In this document: positions 31,248-39,950 of the stretch, piece by piece | How positions within the stretch are numbered: position 1 is the first letter of the stretch | How the letters are laid out: each line of letters opens with the position of its first letter | DNA from: Miltoncostaea oceani | GTDB lineage: Bacteria; Actinomycetota; Thermoleophilia; Miltoncostaeales; Miltoncostaeaceae | Direction of reading: 5' to 3' | NCBI RefSeq assembly: GCF_018141545.1 | Contig: NZ_CP064356.1 | Location: forward strand, 3,423,001 to 3,487,000 | DNA length: 64,000 nt | The notes under the pieces: generated by a model | Seen by the model: only the letters and a program-made list of their open reading frames with translations | Told to the model about the DNA's origin: nothing | Database searches by the model: none | Position numbers and translations under genes: made by a program

Positions 31248-32378
31248 ATGCCCCAGACCTCCCCCGCCACGCGGATCGCCGTCGCGGCCGCCTCCCTGCT
31301 CCTCCTGCTCGCCGCCGTCACCGGCGCCGCGGCCGCGCCGTCGATCGCCGGCACCCGCGCCGAGGTCGAGCAGCTCGGGCGCCAGGTGGCCGAGATGGAC
31401 ATCGCCATCGGCCAGGCCGTCGCCGCCCAGAACGCGGCGATCGACCGCCTCGAGGAGGCGCAGAGCACCCTCGCGGTGACGCGTGGCGAGCTGTCCGGCG
31501 CCCGCCGCGACCTGGAGCGCTCCCGTGGCCTGCTGCGCGACCGGATCGTGTCGCTCTACGTCGAGGGGACGCCGACCTTCGCGGAGGTGCTCCTGACCAG
31601 CGGGAGCCTCGCCGACGCGCAGGAGGCGACCGACCTCATCGACCAGATCGCCCGTGGCGACGCGAGCGCCGTCGCCGGCGTCCGCGTGCGCCGCGCCCGC
31701 CTGGAGACGCTCGAGGAGCAGCAGATCTCGGCCGAGGCCGTCCGGCGGCGCGAGCTGGAGGCGTCCGAGGACCGCCGCGCCGAGCTCGACGCGGCGCTCG
31801 CGAGCCGCCGCGCGGTGCTCGACGAGGCGCGAGCGGAGCTGCGCCGCCTCGTGAAGGAGGAGAAGGCGCGGAAGGCGCGCCTCGCCGCCCTCGAGAAGGC
31901 GCGGCGCGCGGCGTTGACGTCGATGCCGTACGCCGGGTCGACCGCGATCCCGGGGGCGCTGCCCGCCGGGGACTTCCTCTTCCCCGTCGCCGGGCCGACG
32001 ACGTTCACGAACGACTGGATGTACCCGCGGCCCGGCGGGCGCTCGCACCAGGGGATCGACCTCTTCGCGGCGCGCGGCACCCCGGTCGTCGCGGTGGCCG
32101 ACGGGTCCCTCTTCAACGTCGGCTACAACGGCCTCGGCGGATGGCGGCTGTGGGTGCGGGACCGCGCGGGCAACGGCTTCTACTACGCCCACCTGTCGGC
32201 GTACTCGCCGGCGGCCGTGGAGGGCGCGACCGTCACGCGCGGCACCGTCCTCGGCTACGTGGGCGACAGCGGCGACGCCCGGGGCACCCCGAACCACCTG
32301 CACTTCGAGATCCACCCGGGCGGCGGCGGCCCCGTGCCGCCCTACCCGATCGTCACCGGGTGGCCGCGCGCCGGCTGA
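31248..32378 (+). CDS. M23 family peptidoglycan endopeptidase with coiled coil
   Basis: 376 aa secreted or membrane-anchored cell-wall hydrolase. A signal segment (RIAVAAASLLLLLAAVTGAAAA) is followed by a long coiled coil (about 40-225, EVEQLGRQVAEMDIAIGQAV and later KARKARLAALEKARRA), then a LytM domain: FPVAGPTTFTNDWMYPRPGG, HQGIDLFAARGTPVVAVADG and HLHFEIHPGG, which hold the zinc ligands. This is the EnvC/RipA-partner-like architecture used in cell separation. The upstream 166 bases (31082-31247) hold a palindrome GACCGGTC and repeated GTTGC words but no clear promoter. Confidence 0.9.
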   Translation: MPQTSPATRIAVAAASLLLLLAAVTGAAAAPSIAGTRAEVEQLGRQVAEMDIAIGQAVAAQNAAIDRLEEAQSTLAVTRGELSGARRDLERSRGLLRDRIVSLYVEGTPTFAEVLLTSGSLADAQEATDLIDQIARGDASAVAGVRVRRARLETLEEQQISAEAVRRRELEASEDRRAELDAALASRRAVLDEARAELRRLVKEEKARKARLAALEKARRAALTSMPYAGSTAIPGALPAGDFLFPVAGPTTFTNDWMYPRPGGRSHQGIDLFAARGTPVVAVADGSLFNVGYNGLGGWRLWVRDRAGNGFYYAHLSAYSPAAVEGATVTRGTVLGYVGDSGDARGTPNHLHFEIHPGGGGPVPPYPIVTGWPRAG

Positions 32379-32390
32379 GCGGGGCGGGCC

Positions 32391-33806
32391 CTACCCCTCG
32401 AGGGGGCCGAGCACCGTGGGGCCGTCGATGCGCAGGTCCGGCGTGACCGAGGCGTTGAGCTCGGCGGCGTCGAGCGCCCGGCGCGGGTCGATCTCCAGGT
32501 CGACGGGCTCCCCGTCGGGACCCGACGGCACGGCGACGCCCGCGGCGGTGAGCCACCGGGCGTAGAGGCGGTTGAGGTCGCGCCGTGCGGTGGCGGGGGA
32601 GTCGGCGCCCTCGGCGTTCTTGATCGGCGAGAACTCGTCCTCGCGGGCGGCCTCGACCGTGACGGTCCGCTCCGCCGCCGGGAGGGCGTCGAAGAGGAAC
32701 GTCTCGAACTTGATCGCGTTCGGCGCGTCGGGCTCCACGGGCCGTCCGTCCGCGTCGACGTGGGGGACCTTCTTCAGGGCGTGGTGGTACGGCAGGTCGA
32801 GGCCCCCGCGGGTGAGCGTCTGCGCGAACGCGACGTCGACGCAGTGGACGGCGATGGAGCCGGCCCAGTAGACGAGCTCGCCGTCGTCGTCGCGCTGCTG
32901 CGCGAGCTCGTCGGGCAGGTCGCTGTACTCGACGACCCCGGCGCGCCCGTCGATGCGGGCGATGACGCCCATCTTCTCCTCGGGGCCGACCTTCCGGACG
33001 ACGACCGACGACATGTCGGCGGCCTCCAGGAAGTGGTGGCCGAGGAACTCGGGGCGGCAGACGCGCGCGAGGGGGTTGTCGACCTGGAACGTGAACATCG
33101 TGCGGATGCCGGCGGCGGCCATCTCGTCGAGGGCGCCCGAACGGCGCAATGCCGACAGCAGGCCCCCGTGGCCGTCGGGCGACAACGCGAGCCGGTCGGG
33201 CCGCTCGAGCAGGATCCGCCCGGTGGCGCGGTCGACGGCCGGCAGGGTGCCCTGCACGACGAGCCGCACGGAGGCGGGGTCCAGGCCGAACCACCCGGCC
33301 TCCTCGAAGGCGGCGCGGGTGGCGTCGTCGTTCTGCGGCGAGGTGAGGACGTACCAGGGGAGGTCCGTCGCGTAGCGGGTCCGGAGGGCGGCGATCTTCG
33401 CGGCGTGGTGCGCGAAGAGGGTGCGGCCGCTGATCGGGGCGAACGGGAACAGCCCCTTCGGCCCGTCGAAGCCGAGGCGGGTGCCCTGCCCCCCGGCGAG
33501 GAGCACCGCGGCGACGCCGCCGGCGCGGAGCAGGTCCTCGCCGGCGGTGCGGGCGCGCGCCTCCCGCTCCCGGTCGGCGTCGTCGCGCGGCAGCGCGATC
33601 AGCGTCTCGGGGGCGGGGGGCGCGATCTCACCGAGGTCGTGCGCCCCGCCGCCCGCCCGCAGCTCCTCGACGAGGCGCGTCACGAGGGGCAGGTCGAGCG
33701 CCTCGATCTCGGCGCGCAGGTGGTCGTGCGCCGGCCCCTGCAGGCGGTCGAGCGCCTCGGCCAGGTGCCCCTGGCCGGCGTCGCGGAGGCGGTCGCCGAG
33801 GCTCAT
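32391..33806 (-). CDS. UDP-sugar pyrophosphorylase (UDPGP/UAP1 type)
   Basis: 471 aa nucleotidyltransferase of the eukaryote-like UDPGP family, forming a UDP-sugar from UTP and a sugar 1-phosphate. Nucleotide motif AAVLLAGGQGTRLGFDGPKGLFPFAP, then LSPDGHGGLLSALRRSGAL, FTFQVDNPLARVCRPEFLGHH and NAIKFETFLFDALP all match UDP-N-acetylhexosamine pyrophosphorylases (AGX1/UAP1); glucose 1-phosphate is the alternative. ATG overlaps the alcohol dehydrogenase stop as ATGA. Convergent with the M23 gene; the palindrome CCCCTCGAGGGG (32394-32405) sits at its 3' end. Confidence 0.85.
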   Translation of the reverse strand: MSLGDRLRDAGQGHLAEALDRLQGPAHDHLRAEIEALDLPLVTRLVEELRAGGGAHDLGEIAPPAPETLIALPRDDADREREARARTAGEDLLRAGGVAAVLLAGGQGTRLGFDGPKGLFPFAPISGRTLFAHHAAKIAALRTRYATDLPWYVLTSPQNDDATRAAFEEAGWFGLDPASVRLVVQGTLPAVDRATGRILLERPDRLALSPDGHGGLLSALRRSGALDEMAAAGIRTMFTFQVDNPLARVCRPEFLGHHFLEAADMSSVVVRKVGPEEKMGVIARIDGRAGVVEYSDLPDELAQQRDDDGELVYWAGSIAVHCVDVAFAQTLTRGGLDLPYHHALKKVPHVDADGRPVEPDAPNAIKFETFLFDALPAAERTVTVEAAREDEFSPIKNAEGADSPATARRDLNRLYARWLTAAGVAVPSGPDGEPVDLEIDPRRALDAAELNASVTPDLRIDGPTVLGPLEG

Positions 33807-34894
33807 GCGCCCGGGCGGAGCGCCACCTTCGTGACGCCGTCGACGCGCCCGGCCATCATCCGGTACCCCTCGGCCGCCTCGGCGAGCGGGAGGGTGTGCG
33901 ACAGCATCGGGGCGGGGTCGAGCTTCCCGGACTCCACCAGCCCGAGCAGCTCCGGGAAGTAGCGCTTGCCGGGCACGAGGCCGCCGGTCACCGAGATGTT
34001 GCGCAGGAACTGGTCGAACCAGTTGACGTTCGGCGTCTTCCCCATGAAGTGGTCCATGCCGAGGCAGGCGATGGTGCCGCCGGGGCGCACGGTGGCGTGG
34101 GCGGTGGCCATCGAGGAGGGGCCCGAGATCGAGTCGATCACGACGTGGGCGCCCTCCCCGGAGGTGTGCTCCATCACCAGCTGCGTGATCTCGTCGTCGT
34201 CGCGCGAGTCGATCACGAGGGTCGCGCCGAGCGCGGTCGCGGTCTCGAGGCGGCCGGCGTGGTGGCCGAGGCAGACGATCCGCTCGGCGCCCTTCGCCCG
34301 GGCGCCGTGGACGCCGGCCAGGCCGACGGCGCCGTCGCCGATGACGACGACGGACTGCCCGGCGGCGGTGCCGGCGGCGGTGAGGCCGTGCCACCCGGTG
34401 GACATCACGTCGACGAGCGGCAGGAGGCTGCGCTCGCGGTCCTCGCCGCGCAGCGACTCCGGCATCGGGTGCAGCGTGGTGTCGGCGAGGGGGACGCGCA
34501 TGAGCTCCGACTGGGCGCCCTGCACGGAGCCGCCGTGCTGCCAGGTGCGCGGCGCCCACCCGAAGAGGGACCAGCGGACGCACGAGGACGCGAGGCCCTC
34601 GCGGCACCAGGTGCACTCGCCGCACGCGACGGAGCACGACGAGAGGACGCGGTCGCCGGGGGCGACGGCGGTCACGTCCGCGCCGACGGCCTCGACGGTG
34701 CCGATGAACTCGTGGCCGAGCCGCGAGCCGGGCGCGAAGCCGAAGGCCTCGCCGGCGTTGTAGATGTGGAGGTCCGACCCGCAGATGCCGGCCATCGTGA
34801 CGCGCACGACCGCGTCGGTCGGCTCCTCGATGGAGGCGTCCGGCACGTCCTCGACACGTACGTCGTTCAGGCCCTGGAAGGTCAGTCCTCGCAT
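33803..34894 (-). CDS. Zinc-dependent medium-chain alcohol dehydrogenase
   Basis: 363 aa. Catalytic zinc ligands are in GICGSDLHIYNAG and SRLGHEFIG; structural zinc cysteines in SVACGECTWCREGLASSC. The Rossmann motif is VVVIGDGAVGLAGVHGA. It resembles formaldehyde- or threonine-dehydrogenase-like MDR enzymes, but the substrate is not set. ATG 34894 has a GGGGGA SD. It is translationally coupled to the UDP-sugar pyrophosphorylase, an unusual partner. Confidence 0.9.
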   Translation of the reverse strand: MRGLTFQGLNDVRVEDVPDASIEEPTDAVVRVTMAGICGSDLHIYNAGEAFGFAPGSRLGHEFIGTVEAVGADVTAVAPGDRVLSSCSVACGECTWCREGLASSCVRWSLFGWAPRTWQHGGSVQGAQSELMRVPLADTTLHPMPESLRGEDRERSLLPLVDVMSTGWHGLTAAGTAAGQSVVVIGDGAVGLAGVHGARAKGAERIVCLGHHAGRLETATALGATLVIDSRDDDEITQLVMEHTSGEGAHVVIDSISGPSSMATAHATVRPGGTIACLGMDHFMGKTPNVNWFDQFLRNISVTGGLVPGKRYFPELLGLVESGKLDPAPMLSHTLPLAEAAEGYRMMAGRVDGVTKVALRPGA

Positions 34895-34966
34895 CGATCC
34901 CCCGCTCGACGGTGATGTGCGCGGAGGATACCCGGGCGGCGGTGGCACTTCGTTACCATCGTCGCG

Positions 34967-35461
34967 ATGGAGCCACCGCCGCACGCGGCGCTCGCCGAGC
35001 GCTTCCGCCAGGACCCCGCGAAGGCGGCGGTCGTCGTCCGGGTCGGGACCGAGCTGCGCGACGGGATGCACTGCCGGACGACGGCGCGCGGCCACGTGAC
35101 CGAGGCCGACGAGCCGCGCTCGGTGGGCGGCACCGACACGGCGCAGAGCCCCGTCGAGCTGCTGCTGACGAGCTTCGCGACGTGCCAGGCGGTGACGTAC
35201 CGCCTCTGGGCCGACGAGCTGGGGATCCCCCTCGACCGGGTCGGGGTGGAGCTGGAGGGCGACCTCGACCTGCGCGGCTTCATCGGCCTCGCCGACGACG
35301 TCCCCGCCGGCTACTCCGCGATCCGGGTCGTCGTGACGCTGGAGGGCCCGGCGGGCGCGGGCCGGTACCGCGAGCTCGCGGACGCCGTCGACCGCCACTG
35401 CCCCGTCACCGACGTGCTGGTGCGCCCCATCCCGGTCGTGCGGGAGCTCGTGCTGCCCTAG
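34967..35461 (+). CDS. OsmC-like peroxiredoxin-type protein
   Basis: 164 aa OsmC/Ohr-fold protein. SPVELLLTSFATCQAVTYR carries the first cysteine and DRHCPVTDVL the second, the pair that reduces organic hydroperoxides. It lacks nothing obvious for the fold. ATG without SD; TACCAT (34954-34959) lies exactly 7 bases upstream, predicting a leaderless mRNA. Divergent from the alcohol dehydrogenase gene. Confidence 0.9.
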   Translation: MEPPPHAALAERFRQDPAKAAVVVRVGTELRDGMHCRTTARGHVTEADEPRSVGGTDTAQSPVELLLTSFATCQAVTYRLWADELGIPLDRVGVELEGDLDLRGFIGLADDVPAGYSAIRVVVTLEGPAGAGRYRELADAVDRHCPVTDVLVRPIPVVRELVLP

Positions 35462-35464
35462 GCG

Positions 35465-36268
35465 CTAGCTGATCAGCTTGCGGGTCATGAGGGCGATGCC
35501 GACCCGCCAGGTGATCGCCGCGAACACCACCAGCACGCCGACGTGCAGGAGGTCGACCGCGCCCTCCCAGCCGAAGACGGCGTGCCGGACGAGCTCCACC
35601 AGGTGGTAGAGCGGGTTGAGCTGGGCGAGCGTCTGCGCCCAGTCGGGGAGCTGGTCGAGCGGGAAGAACGTCCCGGCCACCAGGAACAGCGGGGTCAGCA
35701 CCGCGCTGATGACGTAGTTGAAGTTCTCGATCGACGTCATGCGGCCGGCGATGGCGATGCCGAACCCCGCCCAGCCGAGGCCGGCGAGGAACGCGATGAA
35801 CGGGACGGTCAGCATCCCCCAGCTCGGGTCGAGGCCGAACACCATCGCCACGAGCATCGGGGTGCACCCGTAGACGCCGGCGCGGATCGCGATCCACAGC
35901 ATCTCCGCGGTCACCAGCTCCTCGGTGTCCACCGGGGCTGCGAGGATCGCGTCGTAGGTGTGCTGGAACTGGTACTTCACGAACACGCCGAACATCGCGG
36001 GGAACGCCGACGAGAAGAGGACGGCGGTCGCGACGGTGCCGGTGCCGACGAACTCGACGTAGTCGTACCCGCCGACCGTCGAGACCAGCGAGCCGAAGCC
36101 GAACCCGAACGCCAGCAGGTAGATCGTCGGCTCAACGGTCGACGAGAACGTCGTGGAGCGCCAGTGCGACGTGAAGTTGATGACCTCGCGCACCATCACG
36201 CCGGCGAGGGCGGGGCGCTCCAGGCGGCGCAGGCGGCGGCCGCGCCCGGGGGCGGGACGGGTCGTCAC
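35465..36268 (-). CDS. ABC-2 type exporter permease (NodJ/DrrB-like)
   Basis: 267 aa with six membrane helices. VMVREVINFTSHWRSTTFSSTVEPTIYLLAFGFG at the start and NPLYHLVELVRHAVFG at the end are typical of NodJ-type ABC-2 permeases. It exports with the ATPase encoded just upstream; substrate unknown (drug, lipid-linked sugar or polysaccharide are known for the family). GTG start overlaps the ATPase stop as GTGA. Confidence 0.9.
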   Translation of the reverse strand: MTTRPAPGRGRRLRRLERPALAGVMVREVINFTSHWRSTTFSSTVEPTIYLLAFGFGFGSLVSTVGGYDYVEFVGTGTVATAVLFSSAFPAMFGVFVKYQFQHTYDAILAAPVDTEELVTAEMLWIAIRAGVYGCTPMLVAMVFGLDPSWGMLTVPFIAFLAGLGWAGFGIAIAGRMTSIENFNYVISAVLTPLFLVAGTFFPLDQLPDWAQTLAQLNPLYHLVELVRHAVFGWEGAVDLLHVGVLVVFAAITWRVGIALMTRKLIS

Positions 36269-37161
36269 GCGATCTCCTCGCCGGTCAGCAGCACGAACAC
36301 GTCCTCGAGGGTCGCCGCGCGGCGGTGGCCCTCGGGCAGGGGCCGCCCGTTCGCCCGCTCCAGCGCCAGCACCGAGATCGACGTGCCGGTGCGGCGGGTC
36401 CGCAGGCCGGCGACGGCGGCCTCGTCCTCGACCTCGCGCAGGCGCGCCGGCGGCCCGTAGACCTCGATCGCCTCGGCCCCGGCGTGCTCGCGCACGAGCG
36501 CGGCGGGGGGGCCGGAGGCGACGGCGCGGCCGTGCGACATGATCGTGACGGTGTCGGCGAGGCGCTCGGCCTCCTCGATGTAGTGCGTCGACATCAGGAT
36601 CGAGACGCCCTCCGAGCGGAGCGCGCCGATCAGGGCCCACAGCTCCTGGCGCACCTGCGGGTCGAGGCCGACGGTCGGCTCGTCGAGCAGGATCAGCGAC
36701 GGCCGGTGCACGAGGGCGCGGGCGATCAGCAGGCGCCGGCGCATGCCGCCCGACAGGGCCTCGACCCGGTCGCCGCGCCGGTCGGCGAGGTTGGCGATGG
36801 CGAGCGCCCGGTCGATCGCGGCGCTCCGGTCCGCGCGCGGCACCCGGTAGAGGTACGAGAAGACGAGCAGGTTCTGCTCGACGGTGAGCGTGGTGTCGAG
36901 GTTGTCGAGCTGGGGCACGACGCCGCACTCGGCGCGCGCCTGCTTCGACTCCGCCGGCAGGCGGTACCCGAGCACCTCCAGCTCGCCCTCGTCGGCGATC
37001 GACTGCGCCGTCAGGAGCTTCATCGTCGTCGACTTGCCGGCGCCGTTCGGCCCGAGCAGCCCCACGCAGGAGCCCGCCGGCACCTCGAGGTCGAACCCGT
37101 CCACCGCGGTGATCCGCCCGAAGCGCTTCACCACGCCCCGCACGCTGATCGCGGGCGCCAC
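36265..37161 (-). CDS. ABC-2 exporter ATP-binding protein (NodI/DrrA-like)
   Basis: 298 aa. Walker A GLLGPNGAGKSTTMKLL, signature ALSGGMRRRLLIARALVHRP, Walker B LILLDEPTVGLDPQVRQELW and the H-loop MSTHYIEEAERLADTVTIM. The C-terminal about 75 residues form the DrrA-like accessory domain. GTG start, 10 bases after chdC. It powers the permease encoded next. Confidence 0.92.
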   Translation of the reverse strand: MAPAISVRGVVKRFGRITAVDGFDLEVPAGSCVGLLGPNGAGKSTTMKLLTAQSIADEGELEVLGYRLPAESKQARAECGVVPQLDNLDTTLTVEQNLLVFSYLYRVPRADRSAAIDRALAIANLADRRGDRVEALSGGMRRRLLIARALVHRPSLILLDEPTVGLDPQVRQELWALIGALRSEGVSILMSTHYIEEAERLADTVTIMSHGRAVASGPPAALVREHAGAEAIEVYGPPARLREVEDEAAVAGLRTRRTGTSISVLALERANGRPLPEGHRRAATLEDVFVLLTGEEIA

Positions 37162-37171
37162 GCTCGGCCCG

Positions 37172-37936
37172 TCAGTCGTCGTCGAGCACGCCCGCGCGGC
37201 CGAACGCGTCGCGGGCCCCCATCACCAGTCCGACGAAGAACGGGCCGAACTCGCCGTACCGCGCGCTGACCTCGTCGAAGCGCATCTCGTAGACGATCTC
37301 CTTGATCGTCACGGGGTCGTCGGCGAGGAGGGTGACCCCCCACTCCCAGTCGTCGATGCCGGTCGCCCCGGTGATGAGCTGCAGCACGCGTCCGGCGTAC
37401 CGACGGCCGACGCGGGCGTGACCCTGCATCAGCTCGCGGCGCTCGTCGAACGGCAGCGAGTACCAGTTCGCGCCCTCGGCCCGGCGCTTCGACATGGGGT
37501 AGAACGCGATCAGGGCCCGCTCGGGCAGCCGGGGGTGGAGGCGGGCGTCGTTGTAGGCGGCCATCCGCTCCGTCCACGCCGCGAGGCGGCCCTCGACGTC
37601 GCCCTCCCCGTCGGCCTCGAGGCGCGCGCGCTCCTGCTCCTCCGTGCTGGTGTACTCGCTCAGCTCCGTCAGCGACACGAACGAGTAGACGCAGTCGAAG
37701 GGGCCGCGGAGCACCTCCTTCGTGAACCGGTCGAGCGCGTCGAGGTCGGGGCCGAGGGCCATCAGGCCGACGTCGGCGCTCGCGCCGAGGACCGACGACA
37801 CGATGACCTGCTGGTCGTCGACGGCGTCGAACCGGGCGATCGCGTCCAGCACGTCGTCGCCGCCGGGCTCGTCGGGCTGCGCGTGCAGCATGAGGTGGAC
37901 GACGCCCCACCCGATCGACGGACGGACCTCCCCCAC
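37172..37936 (-). CDS. chdC: Coproheme decarboxylase (HemQ, chlorite-dismutase family)
   Basis: 254 aa. Oxidatively removes two propionates from coproheme III to give haem b, the last step of the coproporphyrin-dependent pathway of Actinomycetota and Firmicutes. Family marks: YSFVSLTELSEYT, ALIAFYPMSKRR with the catalytic Tyr, NWYSLPFDERRELMQGHARVGRRYAGRVLQLITGATGIDDWEWGV with the proximal His, and MRFDEVSARYGEFGPFFVG. GTG 37936, 5 bases after the sugar dehydrogenase stop. The start is not supported by a strong SD, so a downstream start is possible. Confidence 0.93.
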   Translation of the reverse strand: MGEVRPSIGWGVVHLMLHAQPDEPGGDDVLDAIARFDAVDDQQVIVSSVLGASADVGLMALGPDLDALDRFTKEVLRGPFDCVYSFVSLTELSEYTSTEEQERARLEADGEGDVEGRLAAWTERMAAYNDARLHPRLPERALIAFYPMSKRRAEGANWYSLPFDERRELMQGHARVGRRYAGRVLQLITGATGIDDWEWGVTLLADDPVTIKEIVYEMRFDEVSARYGEFGPFFVGLVMGARDAFGRAGVLDDD

Positions 37937-37941
37937 CGCGG

Positions 37942-39150
37942 TCAGCGACCCACGAAGCGGTAGAGCGACCCGTTGGCCAGCACGTAGAGGTCGCCGTTCA
38001 GGCCCTCTCCGAACGACGTGACGTTGGAGAGGGAGACGCCGAGGCGACCGGTCTCGTCGCGCACGCCGCCCGGCCGCGGCCCGGCGCGCATGCTCCAGAC
38101 GCGACCCGTGCAGAAGTCGGCGTAGACGTACCGGCCGCGGAGCCCGGCGGCGCGCGCGCCGCGGTAGACGTAGCCGCCGGTGACGGAGCAGCCGGCCGAG
38201 TGCGTGTACTGGGCGACGGGGGCGACGGGCGCGGACCCGCGGACGGGGCCCCCGCCGGGGAACCGGGAGCGGCCCTCGAAGGCGTTCCAGCCGAAGTTCG
38301 CGCCGTTCGCGCGTCCCCGCGGCCGGTAGTCGATCTCCTCGATGGCGTTCTGGCCGACGTCGCCGATCCAGATGTCGCCGCGCGTGCGGTCGAACGAGAA
38401 GCGCCACGGGTTGCGCAGGCCGTAGGCGTAGACCTCGGGCGCGCCGCCGCCGCCGGCGAACGGGTTGTCGGCGGGGATCCCGTAGGGGCGGCCGCCGGTG
38501 CGGGCGTCGACGTCGATCCGCAGGATCTTGCCGAGCAGCGAGGAGCGGTCCTGGCCGTTGCCCTCGGGGTCGCCGCCGCTGCCGCCGTCGCCGGTCGCGA
38601 CGTGGAGCATCCCGTCGGGGCCGAACGCGAGGTGGCCGCCGTTGTGGTTCGCGAACGGCTGGTCGATGCGCAGCAGGATGCGGCCGCTCGACGGGCGGGC
38701 CCGGGTGGCCGTCGCGCGGCGGTACTCCGCGACGCGGGTGTCACCGGACGGTTCCGTGTAGTTCACGTAGAATCGCCCGTTGCGGGCGTAGTCGGGGTGG
38801 AACGCCAGGCCGAGCAGGCCGCGCTCCCCGCCGGAGCTGATCCGTCCCGAGATGTCGAGGAAGGACCCCGGCAGCAGGCGCCCGCGCTCGAGGATGCGGA
38901 TGCGGCCGCTCTGCTGGACGACGAACAGGCGGTCCGCCTGGCCGGGCGCCCCCGTCACGTAGAGGGCGTCGCCGAGGCCCGCGCGGACGCGGGCGAGGCG
39001 GTAGGCGCCGGTCTGCTGCTCCCCGGCCGCGGCCGGGGTGTCGCCCGCGGTGGGGGCGGGCGCGTCGGCGGCGTCGCCGTCACCCCCGCACGCGGCGAAC
39101 GCCATCACGCCCACGGCGACGAGGGCGGCGATCGGCAGGCGGCGGGTCAC
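37942..39150 (-). CDS. PQQ-dependent sugar dehydrogenase, lipoprotein
   Basis: 402 aa beta-propeller of the glucose/sorbosone dehydrogenase family. The signal peptide ends in the lipobox AAC (MAFAACGGDGDAA), so it is anchored outside the membrane. Core motifs: GERGLLGLAFHPDYARNGRFYVNYTEPSGDTRVAEY, NHNGGHLAFGPDGMLHVATGDGG, GLRNPWRFSFDRTRGDIWIGDVGQ and GANFGWNAFEG. GTG 39150 is preferred to GTG 39159 because TAGCGT lies exactly 7 bases before it. No PQQ synthesis gene is nearby. Confidence 0.9.
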   Translation of the reverse strand: MTRRLPIAALVAVGVMAFAACGGDGDAADAPAPTAGDTPAAAGEQQTGAYRLARVRAGLGDALYVTGAPGQADRLFVVQQSGRIRILERGRLLPGSFLDISGRISSGGERGLLGLAFHPDYARNGRFYVNYTEPSGDTRVAEYRRATATRARPSSGRILLRIDQPFANHNGGHLAFGPDGMLHVATGDGGSGGDPEGNGQDRSSLLGKILRIDVDARTGGRPYGIPADNPFAGGGGAPEVYAYGLRNPWRFSFDRTRGDIWIGDVGQNAIEEIDYRPRGRANGANFGWNAFEGRSRFPGGGPVRGSAPVAPVAQYTHSAGCSVTGGYVYRGARAAGLRGRYVYADFCTGRVWSMRAGPRPGGVRDETGRLGVSLSNVTSFGEGLNGDLYVLANGSLYRFVGR

Positions 39151-39232
39151 GTCCCGCACGCTAGCGCACGTCCGCACGCACGGGCGCGGATCCGGGGCGT
39201 CACCGCCCGGGGCGGCGACCCGGGGGGGGGTG

Positions 39233-39487
39233 CTAGGCGGCGGTGACCGGGTCGATCGCGGGCTGCACGGCACGGCTCACTGTGACGGGCAGCAACCGCA
39301 CGAACGCGTTCAGCTCCGCGGCGGGCGCGCCCTCCGCGAGACCCGTGACGAGGCGCTGGAGGACGGCCTCCTCACGTGGGCCGAGCTCGCCGGCCACGGG
39401 GACCAGTGCGTCGGTGAGACGCTGGGCCACATCGGTGTCGAGGACCTTGAAGGCCTCGGTGAGCTGCGCGGGGATCTCGTCGGCCAT
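39233..39487 (-). CDS. Small helical protein, unknown function
   Basis: 84 aa, predicted all-helical (IPAQLTEAFKVLDTDVAQRLTDALVPVAGEL, then PREEAVLQRLVTGLAEG). No family recognised. It is supported by the near-consensus -10 GATAAT exactly 7 bases before the ATG and by a clean stop. An isolated gene: the upstream neighbour is divergent, and the downstream sugar dehydrogenase has its own promoter. Confidence 0.6.
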   Translation of the reverse strand: MADEIPAQLTEAFKVLDTDVAQRLTDALVPVAGELGPREEAVLQRLVTGLAEGAPAAELNAFVRLLPVTVSRAVQPAIDPVTAA

Positions 39488-39600
39488 GCGGCGCATTATC
39501 GCACAGGTGGCGGACACCGTGCCGTTGCATCTCGCGGAGGCCCGGGAGGGAACCGCCCGCCGGCCGCCAAGTGCCCCACCGGACACCCGAGGAGGCAGCG

Positions 39601-39936
39601 GTGCAGTGGTGGATGGCGGGTCTGGTGCTCTCGGCACTCGTCGGGCTCGCGGCACGTGACATCGGCAGGCCCGGGGCGGCGTCGCCCGCGGCGCTGCTCC
39701 TGCTGCGCGCGGTCGGCGGGATGGGCCTCGTCGCGATGGCCGCGCTGAGCCTCCGCGCCGGGTCGTCGGAGGGGGCCGCGGTCGCCGCCGTGGCGGCGTT
39801 CCCCCTGCTGATCGGACTGACGGGCGGCATCCTGCGGGCCCGCCCGGAGCGCCGTCCGGCTCCCGTGACCCTCCCGCGTCCCGCGGCCGCGCGGACCGGG
39901 TCCGAGGCGCCGGCCGAGGAGCGCCGGGCCGCCTGA
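39601..39936 (+). CDS. Small membrane protein, unknown function
   Basis: 111 aa with three hydrophobic segments (WWMAGLVLSALVGLAA, ALLLLRAVGGMGLVAMAAL, GAAVAAVAAFPLLIGLTGG) and a charged Arg/Pro-rich C-terminal tail. GTG 39601 is chosen over upstream starts for its GAGGAGG SD. No family recognised. It is convergent with the next gene through a shared terminator hairpin. Confidence 0.55.
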   Translation: MQWWMAGLVLSALVGLAARDIGRPGAASPAALLLLRAVGGMGLVAMAALSLRAGSSEGAAVAAVAAFPLLIGLTGGILRARPERRPAPVTLPRPAAARTGSEAPAEERRAA

Positions 39937-39950
39937 CGCGGGGTCAGGCG
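39930..39950. terminator. Bidirectional hairpin formed by convergent stop codons
   Basis: CGCCTGAC (39930-39937) pairs perfectly with GTCAGGCG (39943-39950) around GCGGG. The TGA stops of both flanking genes lie within the arms. Confidence 0.6.

Noticed and set aside
30375-32378. A 667-residue fusion of cation transporter and M23 peptidase
   Set aside because: The linker of about 95 residues is low-complexity translation of GC-rich DNA, and the peptidase has its own signal peptide after an ATG. Adding one G restores a normal transporter C-terminus and stop, so two genes are more likely.
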